DNA of 64,000 bases from Nitrospirota bacterium (GCA_021825365.1 JAKAHR010000009.1:46620-110619), one strand, 5' to 3'. Counted from the stretch's first letter, positions 49,564-58,718 are shown. Notes: generated by a model from the sequence alone, not told the origin. Program-made: numbers and translations.

Positions 49564-49607
49564 AAAATCAAGGACTTACAGAGTTTTGTAGGTCCTTGAT
49601 TTTTTTT
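49564..49607 (+). terminator. Rho-independent terminator after tRNA-Pro
   Basis: AAAATCAAGGACTTACA (49564-49580) pairs with TGTAGGTCCTTGATTTT (49587-49603), 17 bp with one G-T pair and a six-base loop, and the T-run continues to 49607. It starts three bases after the tRNA CCA end. Confidence 0.88.
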
Positions 49608-50031
49608 GATGTCGTGAAAATGTCGGAACTTTTTTTCCCAGGGGACGTTCGTTCCCATTTTTTTGGTCTTTTCTCTCATAAATTTCCGAGCATATTTCTG
49701 TGAATCTGCATTTCCTTTTCGATTGAAAAAATAATGTCTTTTTTTGAGGAGAGGGCCTTCGTCTTTTCTGTAAACCCAGTCTTGGAAATAGACCAGCACT
49801 AGTCTGCAAGAAAAAGGACACGATCTCTTCTGTGCCGACAGCCTTGGTCTTTCACTTTATCTCTACGGCCATGGTGCTGCAAGTCGCATATGTTATTCTT
49901 AAGATAGCGAGGGAATATTGAGGTGCCGTCTGTTATTTGAACATTATATGACAACGGTTGCAGCTCTCCTGAACCTCTTGCATCGCATTATAAATAGCAG
50001 TGGTATTTTGCTGGCTAATTCAACGACAGGT
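49608..50031. other. Non-coding AT-rich stretch with no recognised gene
   Basis: About 420 bases between the tRNA terminator and the IS200-like element. It holds homopolymer T tracts near 49630, 49655 and 49740. Two minus-strand frames of just over 80 codons are open here, but they are Lys/Phe-rich, overlap each other in different frames, lack ribosome-binding sites and look random. No integrase or second tRNA fragment is visible. Confidence 0.6.
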
Positions 50032-50090
50032 AAACCACTGGTTTGACTAGTGAGACTTGAAAAGGTTTGACCTTACAGTATTGAGTAGGC

Positions 50091-50138
50091 TATTCCTCCT
50101 GAGAGGCTTGACGGAGTCAAAGTTTCTCAGGAGGAATA
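50091..50138 (+). promoter_or_regulatory. Hairpin sequestering the tnpA ribosome-binding site
   Basis: TATTCCTCCTGAGA (50091-50104) is the exact reverse complement of TCTCAGGAGGAATA (50125-50138). The right arm contains the AGGAGG site of the transposase (ATG 50139), and the loop itself has a CTTGAC/GTCAA sub-stem. IS200 elements are known to repress their transposase in this way. Confidence 0.75.
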
Positions 50139-50565
50139 ATGGACAATTATAGAAGCTTAACACATTCACGATACGACTGTTAAGTATCACGTTGTATTCG
50201 TGCCGAAGTTCAGGAAAAAGTCGTTGTTTGGGAAGATACGGCAGTATCTGAAGATTGCATTCCACGAGCTGGCGAGGCAGAAAGGGTGCGAAATCCTCTC
50301 TGGCCACATGGCGGGGGATCATGTTCACATGTGCATAGAGATTCCGCCGAAGTATGCAGTATCTGAAGTGATCGGGTATCTGAAAGGCAAGAGTGCAATT
50401 GCAGTGGCTCGACAGTTTGGACAGAAGCAGAAGAATTTCAACGGTGAGAATTTCTGGGCAAGAGGCTATGCTGTATCGACGGTGGGCTTTGAACTTGGGA
50501 AAGTTCAGGAATATATAGCTCACCAAGAAACGCTTGAAAAGGAGCAGGACGAAGGTAGTTTTTAG
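50139..50565 (+). pseudogene. tnpA: IS200-type Y1 transposase TnpA, +1 frameshift
   Basis: The gene starts MDNYRSLTHSRYDC from ATG 50139 and then meets a stop because one extra T is present at 50181. Skipping it restores KYHVVFVPKFRKKSLFGKIR onward to 50565. The HUH motif is seen as GDHVHMCIEIP and the nucleophilic Tyr in GKVQEYIAHQE. Apart from the indel the protein is full length (about 141 residues), so inactivation is recent or the base is a sequencing error. The downstream part could only be translated alone from GTG 50200. Confidence 0.8.
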
Positions 50566-50582
50566 TATTAACAATTGAACCG

Positions 50583-50599
50583 GCCGTCTTGGAGACGGC
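50583..50599. repeat. Right-end hairpin of the IS200-like element
   Basis: GCCGTCT, loop TGG, AGACGGC: a perfect 7-bp stem 17 bases after the transposase stop. It resembles the subterminal imperfect palindromes recognised by IS200/IS605 transposases. Confidence 0.55.
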
Positions 50600-50710
50600 T
50601 CCTAAAGATAACATTTACCGCTGAACATTAAATCTGCTCCGGTGGTCAAATTGTCTTAGTACTCACGTCTGAAGATTGACAGCTTGTGAAGCATTAAGTT
50701 AAATTATTTT

Positions 50711-51118
50711 ATGACAAAATTGTTGCATGTGAAAAAAATATCGGCTATTTTCATGCTGACACTTTTTCTTGCTCTCTCTGTCCTTAGTTTCGAGGGTGCC
50801 CTTCTCTGTCTCGGCGAGGACGGACATGTTGCAATAGAATTCGTCGAAGCATGCAATGGTTCTAATTTAGGTTCTCAAATTACAGAAGCAGAAAACGATG
50901 TCTGCGGTCCCTGTAATGATATCCAGTTCCAAAGCATTTCTGCCTATACTAACAGGACGTTCAATTACACTGCTGCGCAACCACTCAACCTGGTTTCCCT
51001 GGCTTGTATTACACCATCGCTGCCATTAGCAGAGCGTCACAATAGTCCAATAAGTCTGCCTGAAAAGTCACTCGATAAGACTCTCGCCAGTTTAAAATCC
51101 ATAGTTCTCCTGATCTGA
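50711..51118 (+). CDS. Secreted Cys-containing protein of the metal-efflux operon
   Basis: A 135-residue protein with a signal-peptide-like start (KISAIFMLTLFLALSVLSF). The mature part contains LLCLGEDGHVAIEFVEAC and DVCGPCND; the C-GxDGHV pattern is one I associate with small secreted proteins encoded ahead of CzcCBA-type operons. The Cys/His/Asp content suggests periplasmic metal binding or signalling, but this is inference. It lies 83 bases before the outer-membrane factor gene. A short spacer with AT-rich DNA separates it from the IS element. Confidence 0.6.
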   Translation: MTKLLHVKKISAIFMLTLFLALSVLSFEGALLCLGEDGHVAIEFVEACNGSNLGSQITEAENDVCGPCNDIQFQSISAYTNRTFNYTAAQPLNLVSLACITPSLPLAERHNSPISLPEKSLDKTLASLKSIVLLI

Positions 51119-51201
51119 TACGCCTCCTTTCCCTGTCCCTTCAGTGTGGATAGGAAATCCTTGTCTTTACCCATTTAGGCACTAAAGGAGGTTCGTATTT
51201 T

Positions 51202-52476
51202 ATGGTTCGTATTTATGCCTTATTTATTATTTTGTGTGCACTATTCACAAACATTGCGTTGGTGGCTGCAGCTGAAACGATTGAGTTAACGCTTGAGCAG
51301 GCAATCACCATTGCCCTTGAGAAAAACCCCGAGCTTTCGTCTTCTTCATGGGAAATTAGGGCGCGTGAGGGAAAGATTACCCAGGCAGGCGCCTTCCCAA
51401 ATCCTGAGTTTTCCTTTAATATGGACAATTTCGGAGGGAACAAAGACCTTCGCGGCTTTGACGGCGCTGAATATACCCTTGCACTTACCCAACTGATAGA
51501 GCTTGGCGGCAAGCGTTCAAAAAGGGCGTATGCCGCAGGTATTGAACGCGATCTGGGCAAGTGGGACTATGAGGCCAAGAAACTTGACCTGCTCAACGAG
51601 GTGACAAAGGCATTCACGGATGTCATCGCCGAACAGGAACGCCTAAAAGTTTCAGAAGAGTTACACAGTCTGGCTGAGCAATCCCTGAATACTGTTTCTG
51701 CTCGTGTTCAGGCAGGAAAAGTCTCACCAATAGAAGAGATCAAGGCATCAGCCGAACTGTCAAAATCCAAGATAGAGTTTGAACGAGCGAAAAGATCCTT
51801 GGATGCAGCGCGAAAGAGATTGTCAACAGTTATGGGAAGTCCCACACCCGTTTTTGAAAAAGCAGTGGGGCAACTTGATCTTGCCGCTGATATCCCGTCT
51901 TCTGATCAGCTTGCACAGAACATATACAGGAATCCCGATGTTGCCCGATGGGTAACAGAAATCGAGCAGCGCAGGGCAGCCATGAACCTTGAACGGGCAA
52001 ACAGACTGCCGGACCCGTCAATAAGCATCGGCGTCAAGAGGTTCAGGGAGAGAGAGACATCTGCAATGGTTGCCGGCATCTCGTTTCCGCTGCCAATCTT
52101 CAATAGGAATTCAGGAGCGGTGGCTGAAGCAGAGAGCAGACTTTCCAAGGCAGAACAGGAACAAAAAACCGCTCTTCTGAAAGCGTATTCTTCTCTGACA
52201 GAAGCATATGCTACCCTTTCGAGTTCCTTTGTTGAGGCTACGGCACTGAAAACGTCTATCTTGCCTGGATTACAGACCGCTTTTGACTCCATCCAGGAGG
52301 GATATCGCTACGGCAAATTCAGTTACCTTGATCTGCTCGATGCCCAGCGGTCTCTGTCTGAATCAAAAAAACAGTTCATAGAATCGCTTGCTGCCTACAG
52401 GAAGGCACACGCTGATGTTGAGAGACTGACCGGCAGAGCCGCAGAACGATACAGCAAAACTACGGTAACGAAATAA
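51202..52476 (+). CDS. czcC: Outer-membrane efflux factor (CzcC/CusC, TolC family)
   Basis: A 424-residue outer-membrane channel subunit. Signal peptide (cleavage near VAAAET), then two OEP repeats: LTLEQAITIALEKNPELSSS and a second half with VARWVTEIEQRRAAMNLERA. Typical features include YTLALTQLIELGGKRSKRA and GYRYGKFSYLDLLDAQRSLS. There is no lipobox Cys, unlike CusC. It is the first structural gene of a tripartite heavy-metal RND pump and is followed within 13 bases by the fusion protein. Confidence 0.9.
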   Translation: MVRIYALFIILCALFTNIALVAAAETIELTLEQAITIALEKNPELSSSSWEIRAREGKITQAGAFPNPEFSFNMDNFGGNKDLRGFDGAEYTLALTQLIELGGKRSKRAYAAGIERDLGKWDYEAKKLDLLNEVTKAFTDVIAEQERLKVSEELHSLAEQSLNTVSARVQAGKVSPIEEIKASAELSKSKIEFERAKRSLDAARKRLSTVMGSPTPVFEKAVGQLDLAADIPSSDQLAQNIYRNPDVARWVTEIEQRRAAMNLERANRLPDPSISIGVKRFRERETSAMVAGISFPLPIFNRNSGAVAEAESRLSKAEQEQKTALLKAYSSLTEAYATLSSSFVEATALKTSILPGLQTAFDSIQEGYRYGKFSYLDLLDAQRSLSESKKQFIESLAAYRKAHADVERLTGRAAERYSKTTVTK

Positions 52477-52489
52477 AGGAGATCGATAT

Positions 52490-53713
52490 ATGACAAAGAA
52501 CAAGACTTATTTTCTCGCGGTGGCTGTCGCAGGGATCATTGTTGCGATTGTCGCGTTTCGGTATTTCGGGGCGCAAGGTGTTCAGACATCAAAAGTAAAG
52601 ACTGATTCACATCAGGAGGAAAAGCACGAGGAAAAGGGGCATGATGAGACTGCAAAGGCAATCAAGCTCCATGACGATGATATGAAGGAGTTTGGCATTG
52701 AGGTCAAGGAGGCTGGGCCAGGCAAGCTCGCTGTTCAGCTTGAGCTGCCGGGAGAGATCGTCGCAAATCCCGACAGGCTCGCGCATATTGTCCCCAGAGT
52801 TCCTGGCGTAGTCAGACAGGTAATGAAAAACCTTGGCGATTTTGCATCAGTTGGAGAGACCCTTGCGATTCTCGATAGCAGGGAGCTTGCAGATGCGAAG
52901 GCATTATATCTTGCTGCTTCAAAGCGAGTCGAGATTGCGGGGACAAGCCTGAAGAGGGAGGATACGCTTTATAAAAAGAAAATATCGTCTGAACTCGATT
53001 ATCTCGAAGCGAAGAAGGCGTTTGACGAGGCACAGATAGAGATGAAATCAGCCGAACAGAAGCTTCACACCTTCAGCCTGTCTGACGACACTATAGCAAA
53101 ACTGCCGTCTCAACCGGATGTCGCATTTACCAGATATGAGATGAAGGCGCCCTTCAGTGGCGTGATCATTGAAAAGCATATTGCGCTGGGTGAACTGCTG
53201 AAAGATGACAAAGACGCATATATCATCGCTGACTTGAGCACGGTCTGGGTGAATATCCAAGTCTATCAGAAAGACATGCTTTCTGTCAGAAAAGGCCAGC
53301 AGGTGGTCGTATCTGCAGGCAAAACGGTGCCTGATGTAATCGGCACAATATCTTTCATAGAACCTGTGGCCGGCACTGAGGCCAGAACCGCGCTTGCCCA
53401 TGTCGTGCTGCCGAATCCGAAAGGTCTTCTGAGGCCGGGGCTTTTTGTAACCGCCAGACTTACTGTTGACGAAGTATCAGCACCTGTAATTATACCAAAA
53501 ACCGCGCTTGTGTCCGAAGGCGGCAAGACAGAGGTCTTTATCCAAACAGAAGAAGGGTTCAAACCTCAGGCTGTCACTCTCGGCAAGAGCAATGATACAT
53601 ACGCTGAGGTGGTCGAGGGACTCAAGGCTGGTCAGAAATATGTTGCCAAGGGCGGCTTTACGCTTAAGGCCCAGATGTCCAAGGGCGCCTTCGGCGACGG
53701 ACACGGTCATTAG
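52490..53713 (+). CDS. czcB: RND periplasmic adaptor (CzcB/CusB family)
   Basis: A 407-residue membrane-fusion protein. An N-terminal helix (about 6-24) is followed by a His/Glu-rich linker (HQEEKHEEKGHDETAKA) that probably binds metal, a barrel-sandwich and alpha-hairpin (LPGEIVANPDRLAHIVPRVP, then LGDFASVGETLAILDSREL), a beta-barrel domain and a His-containing end (GDGHGH). It bridges the inner-membrane pump to the outer-membrane channel. The His-rich ends support metal efflux rather than drug efflux. Confidence 0.9.
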   Translation: MTKNKTYFLAVAVAGIIVAIVAFRYFGAQGVQTSKVKTDSHQEEKHEEKGHDETAKAIKLHDDDMKEFGIEVKEAGPGKLAVQLELPGEIVANPDRLAHIVPRVPGVVRQVMKNLGDFASVGETLAILDSRELADAKALYLAASKRVEIAGTSLKREDTLYKKKISSELDYLEAKKAFDEAQIEMKSAEQKLHTFSLSDDTIAKLPSQPDVAFTRYEMKAPFSGVIIEKHIALGELLKDDKDAYIIADLSTVWVNIQVYQKDMLSVRKGQQVVVSAGKTVPDVIGTISFIEPVAGTEARTALAHVVLPNPKGLLRPGLFVTARLTVDEVSAPVIIPKTALVSEGGKTEVFIQTEEGFKPQAVTLGKSNDTYAEVVEGLKAGQKYVAKGGFTLKAQMSKGAFGDGHGH

Positions 53714-53730
53714 GACCGGGAGGATAAGAT

Positions 53731-56700
53731 ATGCAGAAAATCATATATTTTGTTCTACGAAACCGGCTGTTGATGGGCGTACTCGCTGTACTCATCCTTG
53801 CTGCCGGCTATTACAGCTATATCAAGCTTCCGGTGGATGCCTTTCCTGATGTAACACCAAATCTGGTGCAGGTCTTCACCGAGACCGAAGGACTTGCGCC
53901 AGAAGAAGTCGAGAAATATGTTACCTACCCTGTGGAGGCTGCCATGGCAGGGCTGCCTGAACTGAAGGAAATCCGTTCGGTCTCGAACTTCGGTCTTTCG
54001 GTCATCAACATATATTTTGAGGACAAAACCGATATCTACTTTGCACGACAACTGGTAAATGAACGCCTTCAACGTGCACGCGAGGAGATACCTGCGGGAT
54101 TCGGCGATCCGGAGATGGGACCGATTTCGACGGGCTTGGGTCAGATTCTCTTTTATGTTGTCGAAGACGAGACCGGCAAGCGAACACCTGAAGAGATGAG
54201 GGAGATACAGGACTGGCTGATCAAGTTCAACATTCAGACCGTCCCCGGCGTAACCGAGGTGCTTTCGCTTGGTGGTGAGGTGAAACAGTTCCAGGTTCAG
54301 GTTCGGTCGCAGGACCTTCTCCGCTATGATGTGTCACTCAAGGAAGTGATAGAGGCAATCAAAACCAACAATTCCAACGTCGGTGCACAGTTTATCGTCA
54401 AGAACAATGAGGAATACATTGTCCGATCTGTCGGCCTTGCCGAAAAGATCAGCGATCTTGAGGCCGTTGTCCTGAAATCCAAGAAAGGCACGCCGGTGTT
54501 TCTGAGCCAGGTGGCAGGCGTTGTGATAGGCGGCGAGATTCGGCGGGGTCTTGCCACCATGAACGGTAAAGGCGAGGCTGTAGTCGGTATGGTGCTGAAG
54601 CTGATCGGGACAAATACGTCCACGGTCATCGAAGATGTGAAAGCAAAATTGGCCGAAATCAATAAGGTCCTTCCGAAAGGCGTGAAGGTGGTTGCCTATT
54701 ACGACCAGGCCACCCTTGTGAAGAAATGCATCCAGACCGTTACCAAAGCGCTGATCGAGGCGGTTATCCTCATAATCCTCATCCAATTGGTCATGCTTGG
54801 AGGTCTGAGGCCGAGTGTGGTTGTCCTTGCCGCGATCCCTTTTTCTCTGGCCTTTGCCTTCCTTCTCATGAAGTATTTCAACCTTTCGGCAAATCTCATG
54901 TCCCTTGGCGGGCTTGCTATTGCCCTGGGCCTGCTGGTGGACGGAGCTGTTGTCATGGTCGAAAATATAGACAGCCACCTCAGGGACGCCGGGCCTGACG
55001 AGCCGCTGATTCATATTGTAGCCCGCGCCTGTTTTGAGGTGGCAAGACCGATACTCTTTTCGCTGCTCATCATAGTGATCGTCTTTCTGCCGCTCTTCAC
55101 GCTCCAGGGGGTTGAGGGCAAGACATTTAAACCCCTTGCTCAAACGATGTCTTACGCCATGCTGGGCTCGCTGCTGTTTGCGATGTTATTTGTGCCTGTG
55201 CTGGCAAGCCTTCTTATGAAAAGACCGAAGGCTTCAGGAGAACACAAGGAGATCTTTGTCCTCCGCTGGCTCTTGAGATATTACCGGCCTACGGTATCGT
55301 ATTTTGTGCAAACCCCTAAAGCAGCAATTATTCTTTCGGCCAGTCTCCTTGCTGTCGGCGGACTGCTTTATGGGCTGCTCGGATCAGAATTTGTTCCGAG
55401 ACTTAACGAGGGGGACCTTTTGGTAAGAGCTACCATGGCGCCTTCGATCTCGATTGAAGAGTCGCGGGACAATATGCTCAGATTTGAAAAAAGGTTGATG
55501 GCAAAGTTTCCTGAGGTGAAAAGGGTTGTCACTCGTGTCGGCAGGGGAGAGGTCGGTGCACATTCAGACCCTGTCAACAGCGCTGAAGCTTTTGTCGAAC
55601 TCAAGCCGCAAAATCAGTGGACATCGGCAAAGAGTCTTGAAGAACTCTATTTCAAGATGGGGGAGGAATTTGAAAACTTCCCGGGTGTCCAGTTCAATTT
55701 CACGCAGCCTATTGCCGCTGCTGTTGATGAACTTCTGACCGGCATCAAGGCTGACCTTGCAATAAAAATATTCGGCCCTGACATGGAGGAGCTTAAGGAA
55801 CAGGCTGAAGCCATCGAGGCTGTAATAAGCAAAGTACCGGGGGCTGCTGATGTTCAGAAGGACCAGGTGTCAGGAACACCACAGCTCAGAATAACCATCA
55901 ACCGTCAGGCTATCTCACGATATGGGATCAATGTCGCAGATGTCCAGGAGGTGATCAGGACTGCAGTCGGTGGAGACAAGGCAGGTCAAGTCTTTGAAGG
56001 GATCAAGCGCTTTGATATTTTTGTGCGTTATGCTCCCGAGGCAAGACAAAGCGCAGAACTTATCGGAAATATCCTCATTCCAGCGCTTGGAGGTCCCAAA
56101 GTCCCGCTTGGAGAGCTGGCAAAGATCGAAGAGATCGTCGGGCCGAGGCAGGTAACCCGTGAACACAACCAACGGTTCATAACCGTGCAGTGCAATGTGC
56201 GGAACCGGGACATAGGCTCTTTTGTCAGGGATGCACAGAAGGCGATAGACACCAACGTCAAGCTCCCTCCAGGATATCTGACGAGTTGGGGCGGTCAGTT
56301 CCAGCTTCAGCAGGAGGCAAATAAGAGATTGGCCCTTGTGATCCCGGCCACCTTGCTGATTGTGTTTTTGCTTCTCTATTCAGCATTCAATTCAATGAAA
56401 AATTCGTTTCTGATATTGTTGAATATTCCGCTTGCCCTTGTCGGTGGAATCGTGGGTTTATGGATCACAAGACAGAACCTATCGGTGCCGGCATCAGTTG
56501 GCTTCATAGCACTCTTCGGCATAGCCCTTGCAAACGGCATGGTTCTCGTTACCTACCTCAATCAGCTGTTAAGGAAAGGGATGCCGATGCAAGAAACCTG
56601 CATACAGGGAGCTTGCATGAGACTGAGGCCCGTGCTCATGACTGCGCTGGCTGCTGCGCTCGGACTGATCCCCATGGTTCTGTCGGGCGGCACTGGCAGT

Positions 56701-56832
56701 GAGGTGCAGAGGCCTCTGGCAACCGTGGTAATCGGCGGACTCGTTACATCGACGGTATTGACGCTCCTGGTCATCCCGTCTCTGTACCGCTGGTTTGCGA
56801 TAAACCCTGAAGAAGAAACTGTTGAAAAATAG
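53731..56832 (+). CDS. czcA: Heavy-metal efflux RND pump (CzcA family)
   Basis: A 1033-residue proton-driven inner-membrane transporter with twelve membrane helices and two periplasmic loops. It starts KIIYFVLRNRLLMGVLAVLI with the HME-family DAFPDVTPNLVQVFTETEGL. The TM4 segment reads LGGLAIALGLLVDGAVVMVE, then NIDSHL: the Asp and Glu needed for proton relay are present, but the D-F-G start of classic CzcA is replaced by A-L-G, so the metal (Zn/Cd/Co, Ni or Cu) is uncertain. It forms a tripartite system with the two preceding genes. Confidence 0.93.
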   Translation: MQKIIYFVLRNRLLMGVLAVLILAAGYYSYIKLPVDAFPDVTPNLVQVFTETEGLAPEEVEKYVTYPVEAAMAGLPELKEIRSVSNFGLSVINIYFEDKTDIYFARQLVNERLQRAREEIPAGFGDPEMGPISTGLGQILFYVVEDETGKRTPEEMREIQDWLIKFNIQTVPGVTEVLSLGGEVKQFQVQVRSQDLLRYDVSLKEVIEAIKTNNSNVGAQFIVKNNEEYIVRSVGLAEKISDLEAVVLKSKKGTPVFLSQVAGVVIGGEIRRGLATMNGKGEAVVGMVLKLIGTNTSTVIEDVKAKLAEINKVLPKGVKVVAYYDQATLVKKCIQTVTKALIEAVILIILIQLVMLGGLRPSVVVLAAIPFSLAFAFLLMKYFNLSANLMSLGGLAIALGLLVDGAVVMVENIDSHLRDAGPDEPLIHIVARACFEVARPILFSLLIIVIVFLPLFTLQGVEGKTFKPLAQTMSYAMLGSLLFAMLFVPVLASLLMKRPKASGEHKEIFVLRWLLRYYRPTVSYFVQTPKAAIILSASLLAVGGLLYGLLGSEFVPRLNEGDLLVRATMAPSISIEESRDNMLRFEKRLMAKFPEVKRVVTRVGRGEVGAHSDPVNSAEAFVELKPQNQWTSAKSLEELYFKMGEEFENFPGVQFNFTQPIAAAVDELLTGIKADLAIKIFGPDMEELKEQAEAIEAVISKVPGAADVQKDQVSGTPQLRITINRQAISRYGINVADVQEVIRTAVGGDKAGQVFEGIKRFDIFVRYAPEARQSAELIGNILIPALGGPKVPLGELAKIEEIVGPRQVTREHNQRFITVQCNVRNRDIGSFVRDAQKAIDTNVKLPPGYLTSWGGQFQLQQEANKRLALVIPATLLIVFLLLYSAFNSMKNSFLILLNIPLALVGGIVGLWITRQNLSVPASVGFIALFGIALANGMVLVTYLNQLLRKGMPMQETCIQGACMRLRPVLMTALAAALGLIPMVLSGGTGSEVQRPLATVVIGGLVTSTVLTLLVIPSLYRWFAINPEEETVEK

Positions 56833-56842
56833 GAGAGATAAG

Positions 56843-57169
56843 ATGAAAAAGATCGAAGCATATATTAAGTCGCACAAATTGACAGAGGTGACCATGGCCC
56901 TTCAACACGTTGAAGGACTGCGCGGTATGAGCGTGCTGTTTGCGCGTGGTTTTGGCCATCGAGATGCAGCCGAGAAACATCCAAAGCTCGATGATCTGAT
57001 GGATTTTTCGGAGCATACAAAGATAGAGATATTCTGCAATGACGACCTCGTCGAAGAGCTCGTCGATGTCATTGACAAGAATGCCGTCACAGGTTTGCGG
57101 GGTGACGGTAAGATCTATATCATGGATGTCATTGGCGCCGTGAAAATAGGGAAAGGCAAGATAGAATAA
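56843..57169 (+). CDS. PII-like signal protein linked to the RND pump
   Basis: A 108-residue PII/GlnB-fold protein starting at ATG 56843 six bases after AGGAGAG. KKIEAYIKSHKLTEVTMALQ and GLRGMSVLFARGFGHRD match the PII core, and the end DGKIYIMDVIGAVKIGKGK resembles the PII C-terminus. The T-loop uridylylation Tyr region (normally RGxKGxTExYRG) is not conserved, so it is not a GlnD substrate of the usual type. Positioned ten bases after czcA, it probably senses metal or a nucleotide to control efflux. Confidence 0.82.
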   Translation: MKKIEAYIKSHKLTEVTMALQHVEGLRGMSVLFARGFGHRDAAEKHPKLDDLMDFSEHTKIEIFCNDDLVEELVDVIDKNAVTGLRGDGKIYIMDVIGAVKIGKGKIE

Positions 57170-57188
57170 TGTGGTAATTGGCATGGTT

Positions 57189-57227
57189 TCAAGGTGAGAC
57201 TGCTCGTAATGAGCGGTTTCACCTTGA
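57189..57227. repeat. Long intercistronic stem-loop
   Basis: TCAAGGTGA (57189-57197) pairs with TCACCTTGA (57219-57227), and the inner bases continue pairing with two G-T wobbles to give a 17-bp stem and a five-base loop. No T-tract follows. It lies between the PII-like gene and resB and may attenuate, terminate or stabilise transcripts at the operon boundary. Confidence 0.75.
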
Positions 57228-57274
57228 TATATCCTCTGATTTAGACAGGGGGAATATGCCTAAAGGAGACAACA

Positions 57275-58717
57275 TTGGAAAAAGAAAAAGATAAAACGAT
57301 AATAGACAAAATCTGGGATCTCTTTGCTTCCGTCAGGACCGCGGTTGTGATCTTTGCGCTCATTTCCCTTACCTCGGTCGTCGGTACGATTATTGAGCAG
57401 CAGGCAGATCCCGAAAAGAATATCAAGGTCCTGGCAAAGATGTTCGGCCTCGGCCACGATGCAGCCCATAAGGTGCTTGACATTCTTGACACACTCCATT
57501 TTACTGATATGTATCACTCGTGGTGGTTCCTTGCACTGCTGCTCCTTTTTGCTGCAAATCTGATTATATGTTCAATTGACCGCCTGCCGCGCATATGGAA
57601 ACTGGTTCAGGAAAAGATACATCCTGTGCCGGCTGACTATATCGAGAAGATGTCAATCAATAAATCCGTAACGATCAAGGGCAAGTCTGCCGGAATAAAG
57701 GAAAAGATCACAGCATCAATGAGCAGCATCGGATTCAAGCCAGCTGAATCTGCTGAAGGCCAGGCAGTTCAGTTTTATGCAGAGCATGGCAATTACTCGA
57801 GGCTTGGCGTGTATATCACCCATTTGAGCATCCTGATCATTCTTGCAGGCGCTATCATAGGGATCTATTTCGGCTACAACGCTTTTTTGAATCTGCCGGA
57901 AGGAGAGACCTCTTCTGTCGCCTACCGGGACCGTGGAGTTGAGTTACCACTCGGTTTCGAGCTGCGCTGTGACAATTTCGAGGTTGAGTATTATCCGAAT
58001 ACGGAAATGCCAAAGGTGTACAAAAGCTGGCTTGTCGTGTTAAAGAACGGCCAGGAGCTTATGAAAAAGGCGATTGTGGTGAATGATCCCCTCACGTTTG
58101 AGGGTGTTACCTTCTATCAGTCGAGCTTTGGCATGCATCCTGATGGTTTCGGCAGAGGCATTCTGATCCTGAAGGCGTCTTCAAAGGATGGAAAGGCTGA
58201 GCAGTTGAACCTCAAGGTCGGCGACAAGTTCACCATACCCGGAACCGCTGTTGAGGGTCATGTGCGGGACTTCAGCCCTGCGCTCTCTTTTGATGAAAAC
58301 GGCAAGGCCTTCACCTTTGCAGAGCAGATGGTGAACCCCGCGATCTATGTTGATTTTTCTGACAAGGGAGTTCAGAAATATTCCGGCTGGCTTCTGAAGC
58401 GCATGCCCAAGACATGGGCACTGCCCGACGGCAACCGGGTCGAGTTCCTTGACCTCTGGGGTGTTCAGTACACAGGCATGCAGGTACGGAAAGACCCCGG
58501 CGTATTCATCGTCTATCTTGGGTGTATTATCATGGCAATCGGACTCTATATGACGTTTTTTATGAGCCACAGGAGAGTCTGGATCGCCTTGACTGAAGAG
58601 AAGGACAGCGTGAAGGTTCTGATCGGCGCCTCTGCCAACAAGAACAGGGCATCGTTGGAACGAAAGATCGAGAAGATGGCAAACGCAATCAGCGCCGAAC
58701 ACAAAGGAGGAAAATAA
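57275..58717 (+). CDS. resB: Cytochrome c biogenesis protein ResB (Ccs1)
   Basis: A 480-residue System II cytochrome c synthase subunit. TM helices lie near 20-40 (VRTAVVIFALISLTSVVGTI), 85-105 and 180-200, followed by a large periplasmic domain (about 205-410) and a last helix near 415-435. WWFLALLLLFAANLIICSID and GVTFYQSSFGMHPDG are typical. It starts at TTG 57275, six bases after AGGAG. With the adjacent CcsA it forms the haem-handling and ligation complex. Confidence 0.9.
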   Translation: MEKEKDKTIIDKIWDLFASVRTAVVIFALISLTSVVGTIIEQQADPEKNIKVLAKMFGLGHDAAHKVLDILDTLHFTDMYHSWWFLALLLLFAANLIICSIDRLPRIWKLVQEKIHPVPADYIEKMSINKSVTIKGKSAGIKEKITASMSSIGFKPAESAEGQAVQFYAEHGNYSRLGVYITHLSILIILAGAIIGIYFGYNAFLNLPEGETSSVAYRDRGVELPLGFELRCDNFEVEYYPNTEMPKVYKSWLVVLKNGQELMKKAIVVNDPLTFEGVTFYQSSFGMHPDGFGRGILILKASSKDGKAEQLNLKVGDKFTIPGTAVEGHVRDFSPALSFDENGKAFTFAEQMVNPAIYVDFSDKGVQKYSGWLLKRMPKTWALPDGNRVEFLDLWGVQYTGMQVRKDPGVFIVYLGCIIMAIGLYMTFFMSHRRVWIALTEEKDSVKVLIGASANKNRASLERKIEKMANAISAEHKGGK

Positions 58718-58718
58718 C

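Larger units (their letters stand above)
50032..50599 (+). mobile_element. IS200/IS605-like element with frameshifted transposase
   Basis: Bounded approximately by a 13-bp dyad AAACCACTGGTTT (50032-50044) on the left and a GCCGTCT-TGG-AGACGGC hairpin (50583-50599) on the right, with subterminal secondary structure instead of terminal inverted repeats, as in IS200. The internal gene is a Y1 transposase with a single-base insertion. No TnpB is present. Exact ends are uncertain because this family leaves no target duplication. Confidence 0.65.

Noticed and set aside
49545..49821. Two overlapping minus-strand frames of about 80 codons after the tRNA
   Set aside because: They include the tRNA terminator in their sequence, lack ribosome-binding sites and have low-complexity content.
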